Positions 44,735-55,278 of a DNA stretch of 64,000 nt are shown piece by piece. The notes beneath the pieces are model-generated. The model ran no database searches. It worked only from the letters and a program-made list of their open reading frames with translations, and had not been told where the DNA came from. Within the stretch, counting starts at the first letter, position 1. Each line of letters begins with the position of its first letter. The DNA comes from Liquidambar formosana (lineage: Eukaryota; Streptophyta; Magnoliopsida; Saxifragales; Altingiaceae), in the NCBI GenBank assembly GCA_039720395.1, contig CM077833.1, positions 15,065,133 to 15,129,132 on the forward strand. Reading direction: 5' to 3'. The position numbers and the translations under genes were made by a program.

Positions 44735-46221
44735 GTAGACACCCCATTTTGTACCGTTTGTCATCTTAAGTCCTGTGGCCTCAATGATGAGTTTAGTGTG
44801 GTTATTTATGGATTATCCTTTAAGAATTAGTGCGAATCACAGCATGAGATTTTTAGTTAAAATGAAATGAAAATTATTTTATTAAATTAGTCATTTTTTT
44901 ATCATGCTACTAACACGTATACGTATGTGATAAGTGTGTGTACGCACATATGATACATGTGCATGCATATTAGCGGTCACTCTTCTAATTTTTAGAAAAG
45001 GCAATTTCCCTTTCCTATTCAGATTAGAAGTCTTTTATCATTATAAAATATCTTTTGATTATTCCCCAAGAAACCTAGTCTAGGAAGGAAAGGGAAACCT
45101 TAGTTTTCAGCCATATATGCTCTTTTAATGCCTTAGGAAAGGAGAAGGAGAATAGGGTTTTTAGGGAGTGAAATTTGTCATTATTCAATAGTAGTTTTTT
45201 CGAAAACCAGCAATCGCATTTTAATCATAACGTTTGTGTCTGAAGTCGGAATTTGATGCAATTAGTCTTCTTAGAAAGATAATTCAATTCTCTACAACTT
45301 TGTATTTCACAAGTTTTGTCCAATTCCAACGTTTTCATACCCAAAAACTCGATTGAAATTTCTGCTGTTGCAAAGTGACGAAAATCACTTTTCTTTTCTC
45401 TTATTCTCTTTGTTTTCTATTTCTTTTCAAAGTTGAGTGAGTTTTGATCTCTTTGCTGTGATACCACTTTGACGAAGAGGAGGATTCATATTGGCTTGAT
45501 TCGATCCAAAGATCTAAGGGGCCACGAACAATTACAAAGTCAGTAAATTTAGCTTTATCTAACTTTTTATTCTAGTTTTTCTTTTATTATTTTATTTTTG
45601 TTTAAAGCATGATTAGCATGATTTAGGTTTAGTTTTTATATTTGTATTTATTTCTATATTTTATTTATTTTGGGATGCATGATGTAGATTGATATGTGAA
45701 TTCTGCGATTCTGTGTGAAATGCATGTTAGGTGTGTACGCACCTATCAATGATGCGTACGTACCGATCAGTGATGCATACGCACCTTACCTCGGCAGACA
45801 AATTGTTTGTTTGTTATTTTATTTGGTTTTGTTCCTAGTTTATTAGTATCTAGTTGGTCTTTTGTATATTCTGATCTCTACTTTCTAATATATTTTTTAT
45901 TCTCTTTTCTTTATTTATTCATTTTGTTGGTCATTGCATGTGCCGTTATTATTGCATGATTTAGGGTTAATTTTAATTGAGCATTTAGATTAATTAAAGT
46001 CATTGATCATGTGTGGGGGCCGGTTCCGACCAGGCCTAGCTAGGTGCCTAACACCTTCCTAGCAACATACCCTAGGTCTGAACCTGAATCTTTGGTTATG
46101 ACCAGCTAAACCCTACTAGGGTTCACTCATTCCTAATATTGGGTGGCGACTCCTCTCCATGTTAGTCCTTTGAGGTTAATGCGTATTCTCGAGCTATGTT
46201 GTTAAGGGCGTGGTGCTCACA
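44735..46221 (+). repeat. 3' LTR of the TR-GAG element
   Basis: Starts TGTAGACACCCC, ends GCTCACA, followed by TSD ATGCG. It retains the segment at about 45,355-45,378 that is lost from the 5' LTR. Confidence 0.9.
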
Positions 46222-46226
46222 ATGCG

Positions 46227-47090
46227 CATTATGTATATGGAATTTTCTTAACATAGTTTCTAAAATTTACCAATTTGGTTCCATGTGGGGACCTGTGTGC
46301 TTATTTTATAGAGCAATTTATTATATTATTTTGTTAGTATAATACCATGGATGTTATTAGTTGAGATTTTGTACCTCCTAATATACATATTTGTTCAAAA
46401 AACAATTGGGAATTATATTCCTAACTTACACTAACGGGAGATGATTATGAGCAATAGCAACACTTTTCGATCTTGGTATATGGGAAGGGATAATATTTTC
46501 CAGTTGGGTTTTCTAAATAAATAAAAAGATGTGTAAATAATAATGTCAACTCTGCGCAATATGAATAAAATGATAACTAGCATACATATGGCTTAGAAAA
46601 TCAATACATTTTAAATGAGCAAGTGCTCCTAGATATTTTGACCAGTTTTGTGATCCGACCTATGGATGGGTATACGACCCTATAATGCCTTGACTTTGTG
46701 AATTTGAGGCCTACCATTCTTGGTTCAAGATAGATTGTAGCGTGTGCTTTACTATGCTAAGCAACATACTTATTAATCTTATTAGGGAATGTGTATTGCC
46801 CTACACGCCCTTTATTATGTTAAGTAACGTTCTTATTAATCTAATAGGGGAGTATGTGTACTACCCTGTTACCAGGGATAGAAGGGTTATCCAAAATAAT
46901 ATGTTATAACTGTGAAAGGTTGAAACACTTCACTCGTTAATGCACTGAGCCAAAGTAGATATTTTTTTCACCGAACTCTCTCTGCATTTGTGCATGTGAT
47001 CATGAATTAGTTGCTCATTTTATCCTTATGTGGATTGAGATGCGGGTGCAGCTAAATATGTATCTTGAGATAGAGTAGGGCTAGTAGATT
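46227..47090. other. Decayed copia interior
   Basis: Continuation of the old copia element after the TR-GAG insertion. No reading frame or domain is recognised here. Confidence 0.4.
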
Positions 47091-48330
47091 ATCGCCATTT
47101 TAAGTTGACGCCCATAGTGTGTATGGGTAATAGCACTAATGTAGAAGTTTTTGAAGTTGGTTTGTCTTAGCTTCAATTGTGTATAAGGCGCACTTTATTT
47201 CTACATAATTAGTTTTATGTGCTTGATAATCAGTATAGCTACTACCAGTTTAAGCATTCTTAGATTTTGAATATTCTTTTGTTTTGGAAGTAGATGGTTG
47301 GATATTTTGTGATGGTATTGTTATTTTTTAAACATGTTTCACTTTAGAGTTGAACAGTATCATTCTTTTTCCCTTATCTTATATTGCTAATGTCAATAAT
47401 AATATTGGTTCTATTTGGCAAGTTAGACGTGGATATAAATAGATAACCCGATTAGCTCGAGAAGGCCTTTTGGGGCCCACTCGCTAAGGTTAACCTACCT
47501 GTGGTTGTGTCTTGTTTGGCTAGTACAGTATGTAGGAAGCCTTTTAGTAAAGCTATTTAAGCTATTTGACCACTAGAATTAGTCCACTTAAACATTTGCG
47601 ACCCTATGTATGTTAAGGCACTTTTGGTGCTTCTAACTTCCTTACTTTGATCGATAACTACGTGCAATACGGTTGTGTCCATATAATTGCTCACCGTTAT
47701 GAAGCTTTGGATTCTTTCAAATGCTTTGTAGTAGAAGTTAAGAATTAGAGAGATAAAAGTTTGAGAGCTCTTAGGACTAATCAAGGACGCGTGTACTTAT
47801 TTGATTAGTTCAGGAAACTTTATGAGGAAAAGATGATACGCAGAAAACTCTTTATTTCTAGCACTCCACAACATGATGGTGTAGCGGAGAGTAGCTAGTT
47901 ATAGGACTTTTCTAGTAGTGGCTAGACTGATAATAGCGTAAGTTAACCTCCTAGTATCCTCTTGGGGGATACTCTTTTTTGCTACTACCTACATCCTTAT
48001 TAGAGTGCTTTCTTAGTTAGTTTCTTCAACCCTTTATAAGCAATGGCATGCAAAAGCCTGATTTTTGGGGCATTTGCACCCTTTAGGGGTTAGAAGGATT
48101 GTTCACATTGCTCTCCATAAGTGTGAGGAGCTTAACCCTAGAGCTATAAAAACATTTTTATAAAATATTTTGAAGGCTCAAACGGCTATTTATGTATGAT
48201 GAACATCTCGATGAAAGAATGACTAAATAGAGTCGCGCAATGTTGATTTCATTAGAGAATGATTTCCCTACATAGGTAACACTAGATAAAATCTTTACCT
48301 CTATGTGTTAGAGGAAGGTGAAGACATCTT
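47090..48330 (+). pseudogene. Copia pol remnant (gag-pre-integrase and integrase)
   Basis: Fragments in shifting frames match copia pol in order: a RLAREG...GP linker region near 47,450, a CRKPF-like segment near 47,530, an IDNYVQYG segment near 47,655 (compare the IDDYSRYG region of integrase), an ALRTNQGRVYL segment near 47,775 (compare SDRGGEY) and STPQHDGVAE near 47,860 (compare TPQQNGVAE). Many stops show long decay. Its LTR and primer site are at 35723-36221. Confidence 0.75.
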
Positions 48331-48398
48331 ACCATCTTCGAGTGAGGTGGGGGATTAGTTCCTCGTCTTGTAGTCGTTAAAGATAGTGGGAGTGGTCT

Positions 48399-48587
48399 CA
48401 CTACAAGAAAAAGGGCTATCTGCGACGTGAGATTAATGGCATTCATGGGTTGCATGCCATTAATAATATCATTTACGGCCTGTACAACTTGATTACTGTT
48501 AATAAATGGTACAGTCACACTATTAACGGCATTCATATCCCTACACGCAGTTAATAACCTCTATTACAGCATTTTTTAGCACGCTGT
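48399..48587. mobile_element. CACTA transposon end (En/Spm type)
   Basis: CACTACAAGAAAAAGGGC at 48399 is the classic terminal inverted repeat of plant CACTA elements. It is followed by subterminal TTAATGGCATTCAT/TTAACGGCATTCAT repeats. TCT (48396-48398) is a candidate 3-bp TSD. Only the first 189 bases are seen before the Tat element interrupts it; the rest would be right of the window. Confidence 0.75.
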
Positions 48588-51368
48588 TGTGAACCCCGGA
48601 AATTGGGCCCACAAGGGATTGAAAGAAAATGGGTTTGAAAAAGAAAAAGGAAAGGAGTCGCCACCTTATTTTTTAAAGGAAACAAGGAAAACCCTAAAAA
48701 TAGTTTGTTTTAGGAAAACAATTTGAATGACTCCATAAAAAAGGAAAGGCAAAAACCAATCTTTTGAAAACCAAAGAAATCGGGGATTCGGAGGCTAAGT
48801 TATGACATGGGAAGGTTCTAGGCAAAGCCTATAGGCACCCATGTCACCCTTTCGGTCTCTCAGTTCATTTGGGCTAAATCAAGATCTTTCCATACAAAAA
48901 TCAGCAAGTATATCATCACAAGAATTGCATGCATATCATATATTTCATTCATCCATCCATGCATAATAAGCGCATAAAAACAGAAAAAGAAAAAGAAGAA
49001 AAGAAAACAAAAATAAACCTAGGATGCTTGGATCCTAGAACGGACTTGAGCCTCACGAAGAGCGCCTACGTACCATGCAGCGAAATACATGGATCAAAGT
49101 CCACGTAGTTCGAATAGAATTAGGGTTAAGACCTAATATAAACCTATGGTTAAAACCCTAGGTTTCCTTATTTGATCAAAAGAGTTGAATATGATAGAAA
49201 GTTTGATTTTAGGAAAGAAATCCACAAAATGGAAACTTTAATAAAAACCAGAATTTTATTTATGAAGGAAACCTTTGATTAAACCATAGGATCATATTAA
49301 AAATTAACCTTAGATAGGGAGAAGAGAAGGGATAAGGAAGAAAGGTGAATTGGGGCACCTTCACACCCACTTACCTGAGCGCAACTAGCTCCAAGCATTA
49401 GCTATTTCAGACCTGAGCAGCCCTATTTGCCATAGGACAAATACCACACCTATTTGCACCCTTACAAGTGCTCAAAACCATGCGAAAACACTAACATGCA
49501 AATCTGGACAGAATAGTATTGTGACCTAAAATCATCCACTAAGCATGCCAATAGCAAAAACAGCGAACAATAATAAGTCCTAACATATTCCTAGAACCAT
49601 ATCATGCATAAAAAACCCTAAAACATACTAACATGCATGCAAAAACATCATATTTACTCCATATGAAAAACATATACAGCAAACACGAAGAAAAACCAAT
49701 AAAAAAGTCTACTTTATCATGCTATATGAAAACAAACACGAAACAATGACTCTAAAACCCTAAACTCACAAATATGCTTAAAAACTCACAAGACATACTT
49801 TAATCATGCTAAAACCAAACTAAACAGAAATTATATCATGCATATTAACTAACTAAAGCAATATAACATGATGAAAATCCTAACTCTAACATGCAATGAC
49901 ACTAATCCTAGCACAAGGACAAATAGGAGCACAAGAATCATAACTATGCATTGAAACCTAAAGGACAGCCCTAAAGCATGCTAAACAGTAGATAAACAAT
50001 AGATATTCCATGTATATTAACTAGCTAGAGTGTTAATACATGATAAAAAAGTTACCTTTAACATGCAATAAGCCTAACCCATATGAGAACCTAGTTTAAG
50101 CTTGAATAGAGAAGGAGAATACCTTAGGAAGGGCCTTCCTTGTGTTTGTAATTGTTCGTGGCTCCTCAGGTCTTTAGAGTGAATCAAACCAACACGAATC
50201 CTCCTCTTTGTCAAAGTGGTATCACAGCAAAGAGATCAAAACTCACTCAACTTTGAAAAGAAATAGAAAACAAAAAAGAGAACAAGAGAAAAGAAAAGTG
50301 ATTTTCGTCACTTTGCAGCAGCAGCAACTTCAATCGCGTTTTTGGGTATGAAAACGTTGGATTTGGACAAAGCTTGTGAAATACAAAGTTGTAGAGAATT
50401 GAATTATCTTTCTAACAAGACCAATTTCATCAAATTCTGACTTCGGATGAAAAAGTTATGATTAAAATATGACTGCTGGTTTTCAGAAAATCTGCTGCTG
50501 AATTATGACGAATTTCACTCCCCCCAAACCCTCTTCCCCTCTCCCTTGTTTAAAGACATTAAGAGAGTATTTATAGCTGAAATCTGGAGTTTTCCTTTCC
50601 TTCCTGGACTAGGTTTCTTTGGAGAATAATCAAAAGGTATTTTATAATGATAAAAGACTTCTAATCTGAATAGGAAAAGGAAATTGTCTTTTATAAAAAT
50701 TGGGAGACTGACCGCTAACACGCATGCACATGTATCGTATGTGCGTACACACACTCATCACATACGTACACGTGTTAGTGTCATGATAAAAATGGCTAAT
50801 TTAATAAAATAATTTTCTTTTCATTTTAACCAAAAATCTCATGCTGTGATTCGCACTAATTCTTCAAGGATAATCCGTAAATAACCACACTAAACTCATC
50901 ATCAGGCCATATCAAAATTGACCTTCATGAAACACTTTTGAGGGTAAAATGATGACTAATGAAAGTCAATTTGAAAAGATTTGGTTGGTAATTGTGAGTC
51001 AATTAGAGTTAACCCAAGGAAGGGTCAATTAACCAACTTGAACTACATCGAGCCATTTTAATCCCGAGCCATTGACTTACCAAATTGAACCTAGAAATAC
51101 CTCTTATGCATCTATATGAACTCCAATTGACAATTTGGAGATCATTCCAAGGTCAAATGAAAAGTTTGGGACTTAAAAGACGATTATGCCCCTCAAGTCA
51201 CAAAAGCTCTTATTATCCCTCAAGATCAACTCCAATTTGAACCAAAATTCATATCCATTGTCCTTGTGACTCTAGAAAACTAATGCAAGTGACTAGACTC
51301 AAAAACAAAACAAAAACATGCATGAAATGATGAGCCCTAGTAAGGTGGTGCAAAAATGGGGTGTGACA
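48588..51368 (-). repeat. 3' LTR of the Tat element
   Basis: 2781 bp. On the minus strand it starts TGTCACACCCCA and ends GGGGTTCACA, with a TATA box TATAAATA at 50575-50568. The middle (about 50,150-50,910) is strongly similar to the TR-GAG LTRs in opposite orientation. A CGCCTACGTACC motif is at 49,065-49,076. Confidence 0.9.
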
Positions 51369-51499
51369 GAAGCCCCTCATTGGCGAACAAGTTACACTTG
51401 TGAACCAATGATAAAGAACAACCCATTTTTGGCCAAAAAGCCCGGAGAAATCACACACTGATACCAACAATGATGGGAGGTTGAAAACCTGAGACTGAA

Positions 51500-53225
51500 A
51501 TAAGGAAGTGTACTCAAGTCATGAGTATACTTAAACCACTGAGGGTTGAGAATTGACAAAGAGGAGCATATTCAAGCCACTACGAATGAACATACTTTTG
51601 AAATGGAAAGATATATTCTAGTCACGAATATATTTGACCAAGTGATGAGAATGAAATCTGAGAAGTACGTTCAAGTGATGAACATACCTTTGAAATGGAG
51701 AAATATATCCAAGCGATGGATATACTTAACCAAGTAAGTGACAAAATATCTGAGAAGTATACTCAAGTGATGAGTATACCATTGAAATGGCCGGAGAAAT
51801 ATATTCAGGTCACGAATATATTTAACCAAGTAATCTGAGAATGAAATCTGAGAAGTATACTCAAGTGGTGAGGATACTTAATGATTGAGAAGGACTGAGA
51901 AGTATACTCAAGTGATGGGTACACCATTGAAATGGAGAAATATATTCTAGTCACGAATATATTTAACCAAGTAAGTGACAAGTGTGTTCAAGTGATGAAC
52001 ACACCATTGAAATGGAGAAATATATCCAAGCGATGGATATACTTAACCAAGTAGGATAAAGAATAATCTGAGAAGTGTACTCAAGTGATGAGTGTACTTT
52101 TGAAATGGAGAAATATATTCAGGTCACGAACATATTTACCCAAGTGATGAAAAAGATGCTGAGAAATATACTCAAGTGATGAGTATACTTAATGATTGAA
52201 AAAGACTGAGAAGTACGTTCAAGTGATGAACATACTTTTGAAATGGAGAAATGTATCCAAGTGATGGATATATTTAACCAAGTAAGCTGAGAAGTACACT
52301 CAAGTGATGAGCATACCATTGAAATGGAGAAATATATCCAAACGACGGATATATTTAACCAAGTAAGATAAGAATAATCTGAGAAGTGTACTCAAGTGAT
52401 GAGTACACCATTGAAATGGAGAAATATATTCTAGTCACGAATATACTTAACCAAGTAAGTGACAAGTATGTTTAAGTGATAAACATACCATTGAAATAGA
52501 GAAATATATCCAAGTGATGGATATACTTAACCAAGTAAGTGACAAGTATGTTTAAGTGATAAACATACCATTGAAATAGAGAAATATATCCAAGCGATGG
52601 ATATACTTAAGCAAGTAAGATAGAGAATAATCTGAGAAGTGTACTCAAGTGATGAGTACACCATTGAAATGGAGAAATATATTCTAGTCATGAATATATT
52701 TAACCAAGTAAGTGACAAATAATCTGAGAAGTATGTTCAAGTGATGAACATACCATTGAAATGGAGAAATATACCCAAGCGATGGATATACTTAACCAAG
52801 TAAGTGGCAAAATATCTGAGAAGTATACTCAAGTGATGAGTATACCATTGAAATGGAAAAATATACCCAAGTGATGGATATACTTAACCAAGTAAGTGAC
52901 AAATGATCTGAGAAGTATACTCGAGTGATGAGTATACCATTGAAATGGAGAAATATACCCAAGCGATGAATATATTTTACCAAGTAAGTGATAATGAGGA
53001 TCTGAAACTAGGAAGCATATTCAATGGGTGAACATGCTTTTGAAATGGAAGAATATATTCAAGTGATGAATATATTCAACCAAGTATGATAGAGAATGAG
53101 AATTTGAAACTGAGAAGCATATTCAAAGGGTGAATACACTTTTGAAATGGAAGAACACATTCAAGCGATGAATATATTCAACCAAGTAGGATGAAAAATC
53201 AAGATTTGAAATGAGGATATATGAT
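51500..53225. repeat. Tandem array of paired hairpin repeats in the Tat 3' UTR
   Basis: About 18 units of roughly 85-100 bp. Each unit holds two short dyads: one like GTATACTCA-AGTGA-TGAGTATAC and one like ATATATTC-TAGTCAC-GAATATAT. Spacers contain CATTGAAATGGAGAA and TTAACCAAGTAAG. Several units carry changes on both arms that keep pairing intact (see findings). The array lies between the antisense ORF and the 3' LTR, the 3' UTR position where Ogre-type elements are known to carry variable tandem repeats. Confidence 0.88.
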
Positions 53226-53615
53226 CAATTTATCAAGATTGAACAGGCATGGTGCAAGAGGAGAGTGACTTAACACATTGTCATTTGAGTTGGCATGACA
53301 CAGGGGAAATATATTCAACCCTTTTGAACATAAAATCAATTCAAGGAATTGATTTCAAGATGGAATTTGATTGATTTTAAGCTCAAAAAGTGTTGAATAT
53401 CTCATTTGGAAGGAGGTTTGATCACGCGTCAAGGCGAGACAAAGCGAGGGAGAAAGCCAAAACAAGGTGGCTTGGGTGACCACCAGGCCTCAGGAGGCTA
53501 GCCGCCCAGGCCTGGGTGGTTACCCGAGCCCGAAGCGGAAATCCCACTTTGAATAGGAAACTTCCTATTCTGATGGGTTTTTTCCTATTTGAACTTGGAT
53601 TTGTGACCTTTTCCC

Positions 53616-53623
53616 TATAAAAA
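53616..53623 (+). promoter_or_regulatory. TATA box before the antisense ORF
   Basis: TATAAAAA in the context TTCCCTATAAAAACACATCC, 49 bases upstream of the antisense ORF start at 53672. It suggests a plus-strand promoter independent of the LTR; this is inferred from motif and spacing only. Confidence 0.5.
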
Positions 53624-53671
53624 CACATCCAAGAGGTTCCTAAACCTACTTGTATTCATTCATTAGAAATT

Positions 53672-54958
53672 ATGGAGGCTCTAGACAAATTTTTAGGAGG
53701 GTTTTTGAGAGTTATGAGTGCTGAAGCAAAATCTGAGTTCAAGTGCTTTGGCTTGGATCCATTGCTCTCCTTGAGGCATGTGAGGCTTAAAACGAACCTC
53801 TTGACTGCTGCTACATATTTTTGGGATCCTCAAGTTCATGTGTTCCGCTTCAACTATGAAGAACTGTGCCCAACCATGGAGGAATTCTGTGCATTGTATG
53901 GAGTTTCAACGGTAGGTCCTTTCATTCTCCCTACTCCTCGCCCAAGCTTTCTTACTTCTTTCTCCAATCTACTTGGGATTCACTCACAATATGCCTCTAC
54001 GTTTGTAAAGGACCATATGGTAGACTTGATGAAATTGGCAACCTCTTTTTTAGCTTGTGATAGTAAAGGTATTTTGAATTTTACCTTTCCTATTAAGCAT
54101 GCTCTTGCCTTTTGCCTCATTGGTCGTTTTCTTATTTCCACTGGTACTCCACATGTTCCCATTCAAATCTGTGACTTGATTCCTCTCCTTGCCAAGGGCC
54201 ATAACTTGATTCCCATGGTGCTAGCTGAAACCCTGAATGGTTTGGATAAAACTCATGAGGACCCAAGGGTTCCTTTAGGAGGTAGCCCCATTCTACTGCA
54301 GATGTGGTTGCTTGAAAGACTGAATTTCTTGTCACCAGTTGCCATTACACCATACAAGCCCCAGCATTACTGCCTTCGCCGCATTGAACTACCTGGGCAA
54401 TTTTCATTAAGAGATTGGCTAGGTTACTTCCAAACCCTTTCTTGGAGGAGTGTCAAGTGGTTTGTATTCATATGGGGCTGCAGTGACCAGGTGCTTCTGC
54501 GGACTTCTGGATGCGCCATGGTGAGACTCATAGGACTGAGGTCTACTTCCTTCTATTGGCCTTCAAGGGTTCTACGTCAGATGGGCGCCATGCAAACCAT
54601 ACCCACTTCCTTGAAAGGTGACTATCCTGTGGTGCCCGCGGGTCTTTCTGTAGTGACTTGGGCGAAGGACCGATGGCCTAGCAAGTTGATATTAACCCAA
54701 GTTACGAATACTGATGGTTCGTATATGATGAGCCCCGAGTATAAGGAATGGTTGAAAAGCAATTTAGGTGAGAGAGAGACTACTCGAAGAGAAAGGATTT
54801 TTGGACTTATCAAGAACAATGAACTTGGATCTTGCAGAGAAGATATTATGGAAGCAGTGACAGCAGCTTATGAACATGACTTGAGGAAGAAAAGAAGACA
54901 TGAAAGAGAGAAGAAGAAAGCTGAGGAGCGAGCTGCAAAGAAGCCCAAGAAAAACTGA
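53672..54958 (+). CDS. Antisense ORF with plant mobile domain-like protein
   Basis: 428 residues, intact, on the strand opposite to gag-pol and between integrase and the 3' LTR. The N-terminal two thirds resemble the plant mobile domain (aminotransferase-like/DUF7745 group), seen in FNYEELCPTMEEFCALYGV, in LLAKGHNLIPMVLAETLNGL and in the tryptophan-rich middle. The C-terminus (about 400-428) is a lysine/arginine-rich helix that could be a nuclear localisation signal. Extra antisense ORFs of this kind are reported from Tat-lineage elements; their role is unknown. The frame is fully open although gag-pol is broken. Its end converges with the end of pol (stop at 55279), leaving about 320 bases of shared 3' region. 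Confidence 0.85.
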   Translation: MEALDKFLGGFLRVMSAEAKSEFKCFGLDPLLSLRHVRLKTNLLTAATYFWDPQVHVFRFNYEELCPTMEEFCALYGVSTVGPFILPTPRPSFLTSFSNLLGIHSQYASTFVKDHMVDLMKLATSFLACDSKGILNFTFPIKHALAFCLIGRFLISTGTPHVPIQICDLIPLLAKGHNLIPMVLAETLNGLDKTHEDPRVPLGGSPILLQMWLLERLNFLSPVAITPYKPQHYCLRRIELPGQFSLRDWLGYFQTLSWRSVKWFVFIWGCSDQVLLRTSGCAMVRLIGLRSTSFYWPSRVLRQMGAMQTIPTSLKGDYPVVPAGLSVVTWAKDRWPSKLILTQVTNTDGSYMMSPEYKEWLKSNLGERETTRRERIFGLIKNNELGSCREDIMEAVTAAYEHDLRKKRRHEREKKKAEERAAKKPKKN

Positions 54959-55278
54959 AGACTCAATAGAATAGGATATTTATGGCATATTTATAGTTCT
55001 TTTACTTAATACCAATGAATTGCTATGTCAATCAATTTTAGTTTTGAATAAATTGCCAATAATAAATCAAATTTGGGATTTTCTTGTTTGATTTAGACCG
55101 CACCCAAGGTAACTTTATGGGTTGCCTACGTATCTCCATGGTTTTTTTTTTCTTCTTTTTTTTTTGTTTTTTTTTGTTTTTTTTTGTTTTGTTTTTGAAT
55201 GGAGAATCAGGTCTTACATAGTTCTTATGCCTTAACTTTTGCTTAGGCCGCCCTTACGGGTTTTCAACCTAGCAGGCT
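54959..55278. other. Convergent 3' region between antisense ORF and pol
   Basis: AATAAA-like signals on the plus strand near 55,045 and 55,059. A T/G-rich run at about 55,142-55,197. A GGTTGCCTACGTATC motif at 55,111-55,125 (minus: GATACGTAGGCAACC) is shared with the TR-GAG element. Confidence 0.6.

Larger units (their letters stand above)
38074..46221 (+). mobile_element. Non-autonomous LTR retrotransposon with gag fragment (TR-GAG type)
   Basis: 8148 bp with LTRs 38074-39571 and 44735-46221, primer site at 39573-39590, purine tract AGAGGGGC directly before the 3' LTR, and a perfect 5-bp TSD ATGCG (38069-38073, 46222-46226). The only protein-like content is a gag fragment; protease, RT and integrase are absent. 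The LTRs and primer site resemble those of the Tat-lineage element to the right, so that family is the likely source of enzymes. The LTR pair shows many substitutions and indels, so it is older than the copia element at 16139. Confidence 0.9.

Noticed and set aside
51546..53100. The 51.5-53.2 kb array as a CRISPR-like or coding repeat
   Set aside because: Units are degenerate with no unique spacers, the context is a plant retrotransposon 3' UTR, and the short ORFs inside are not conserved between units.
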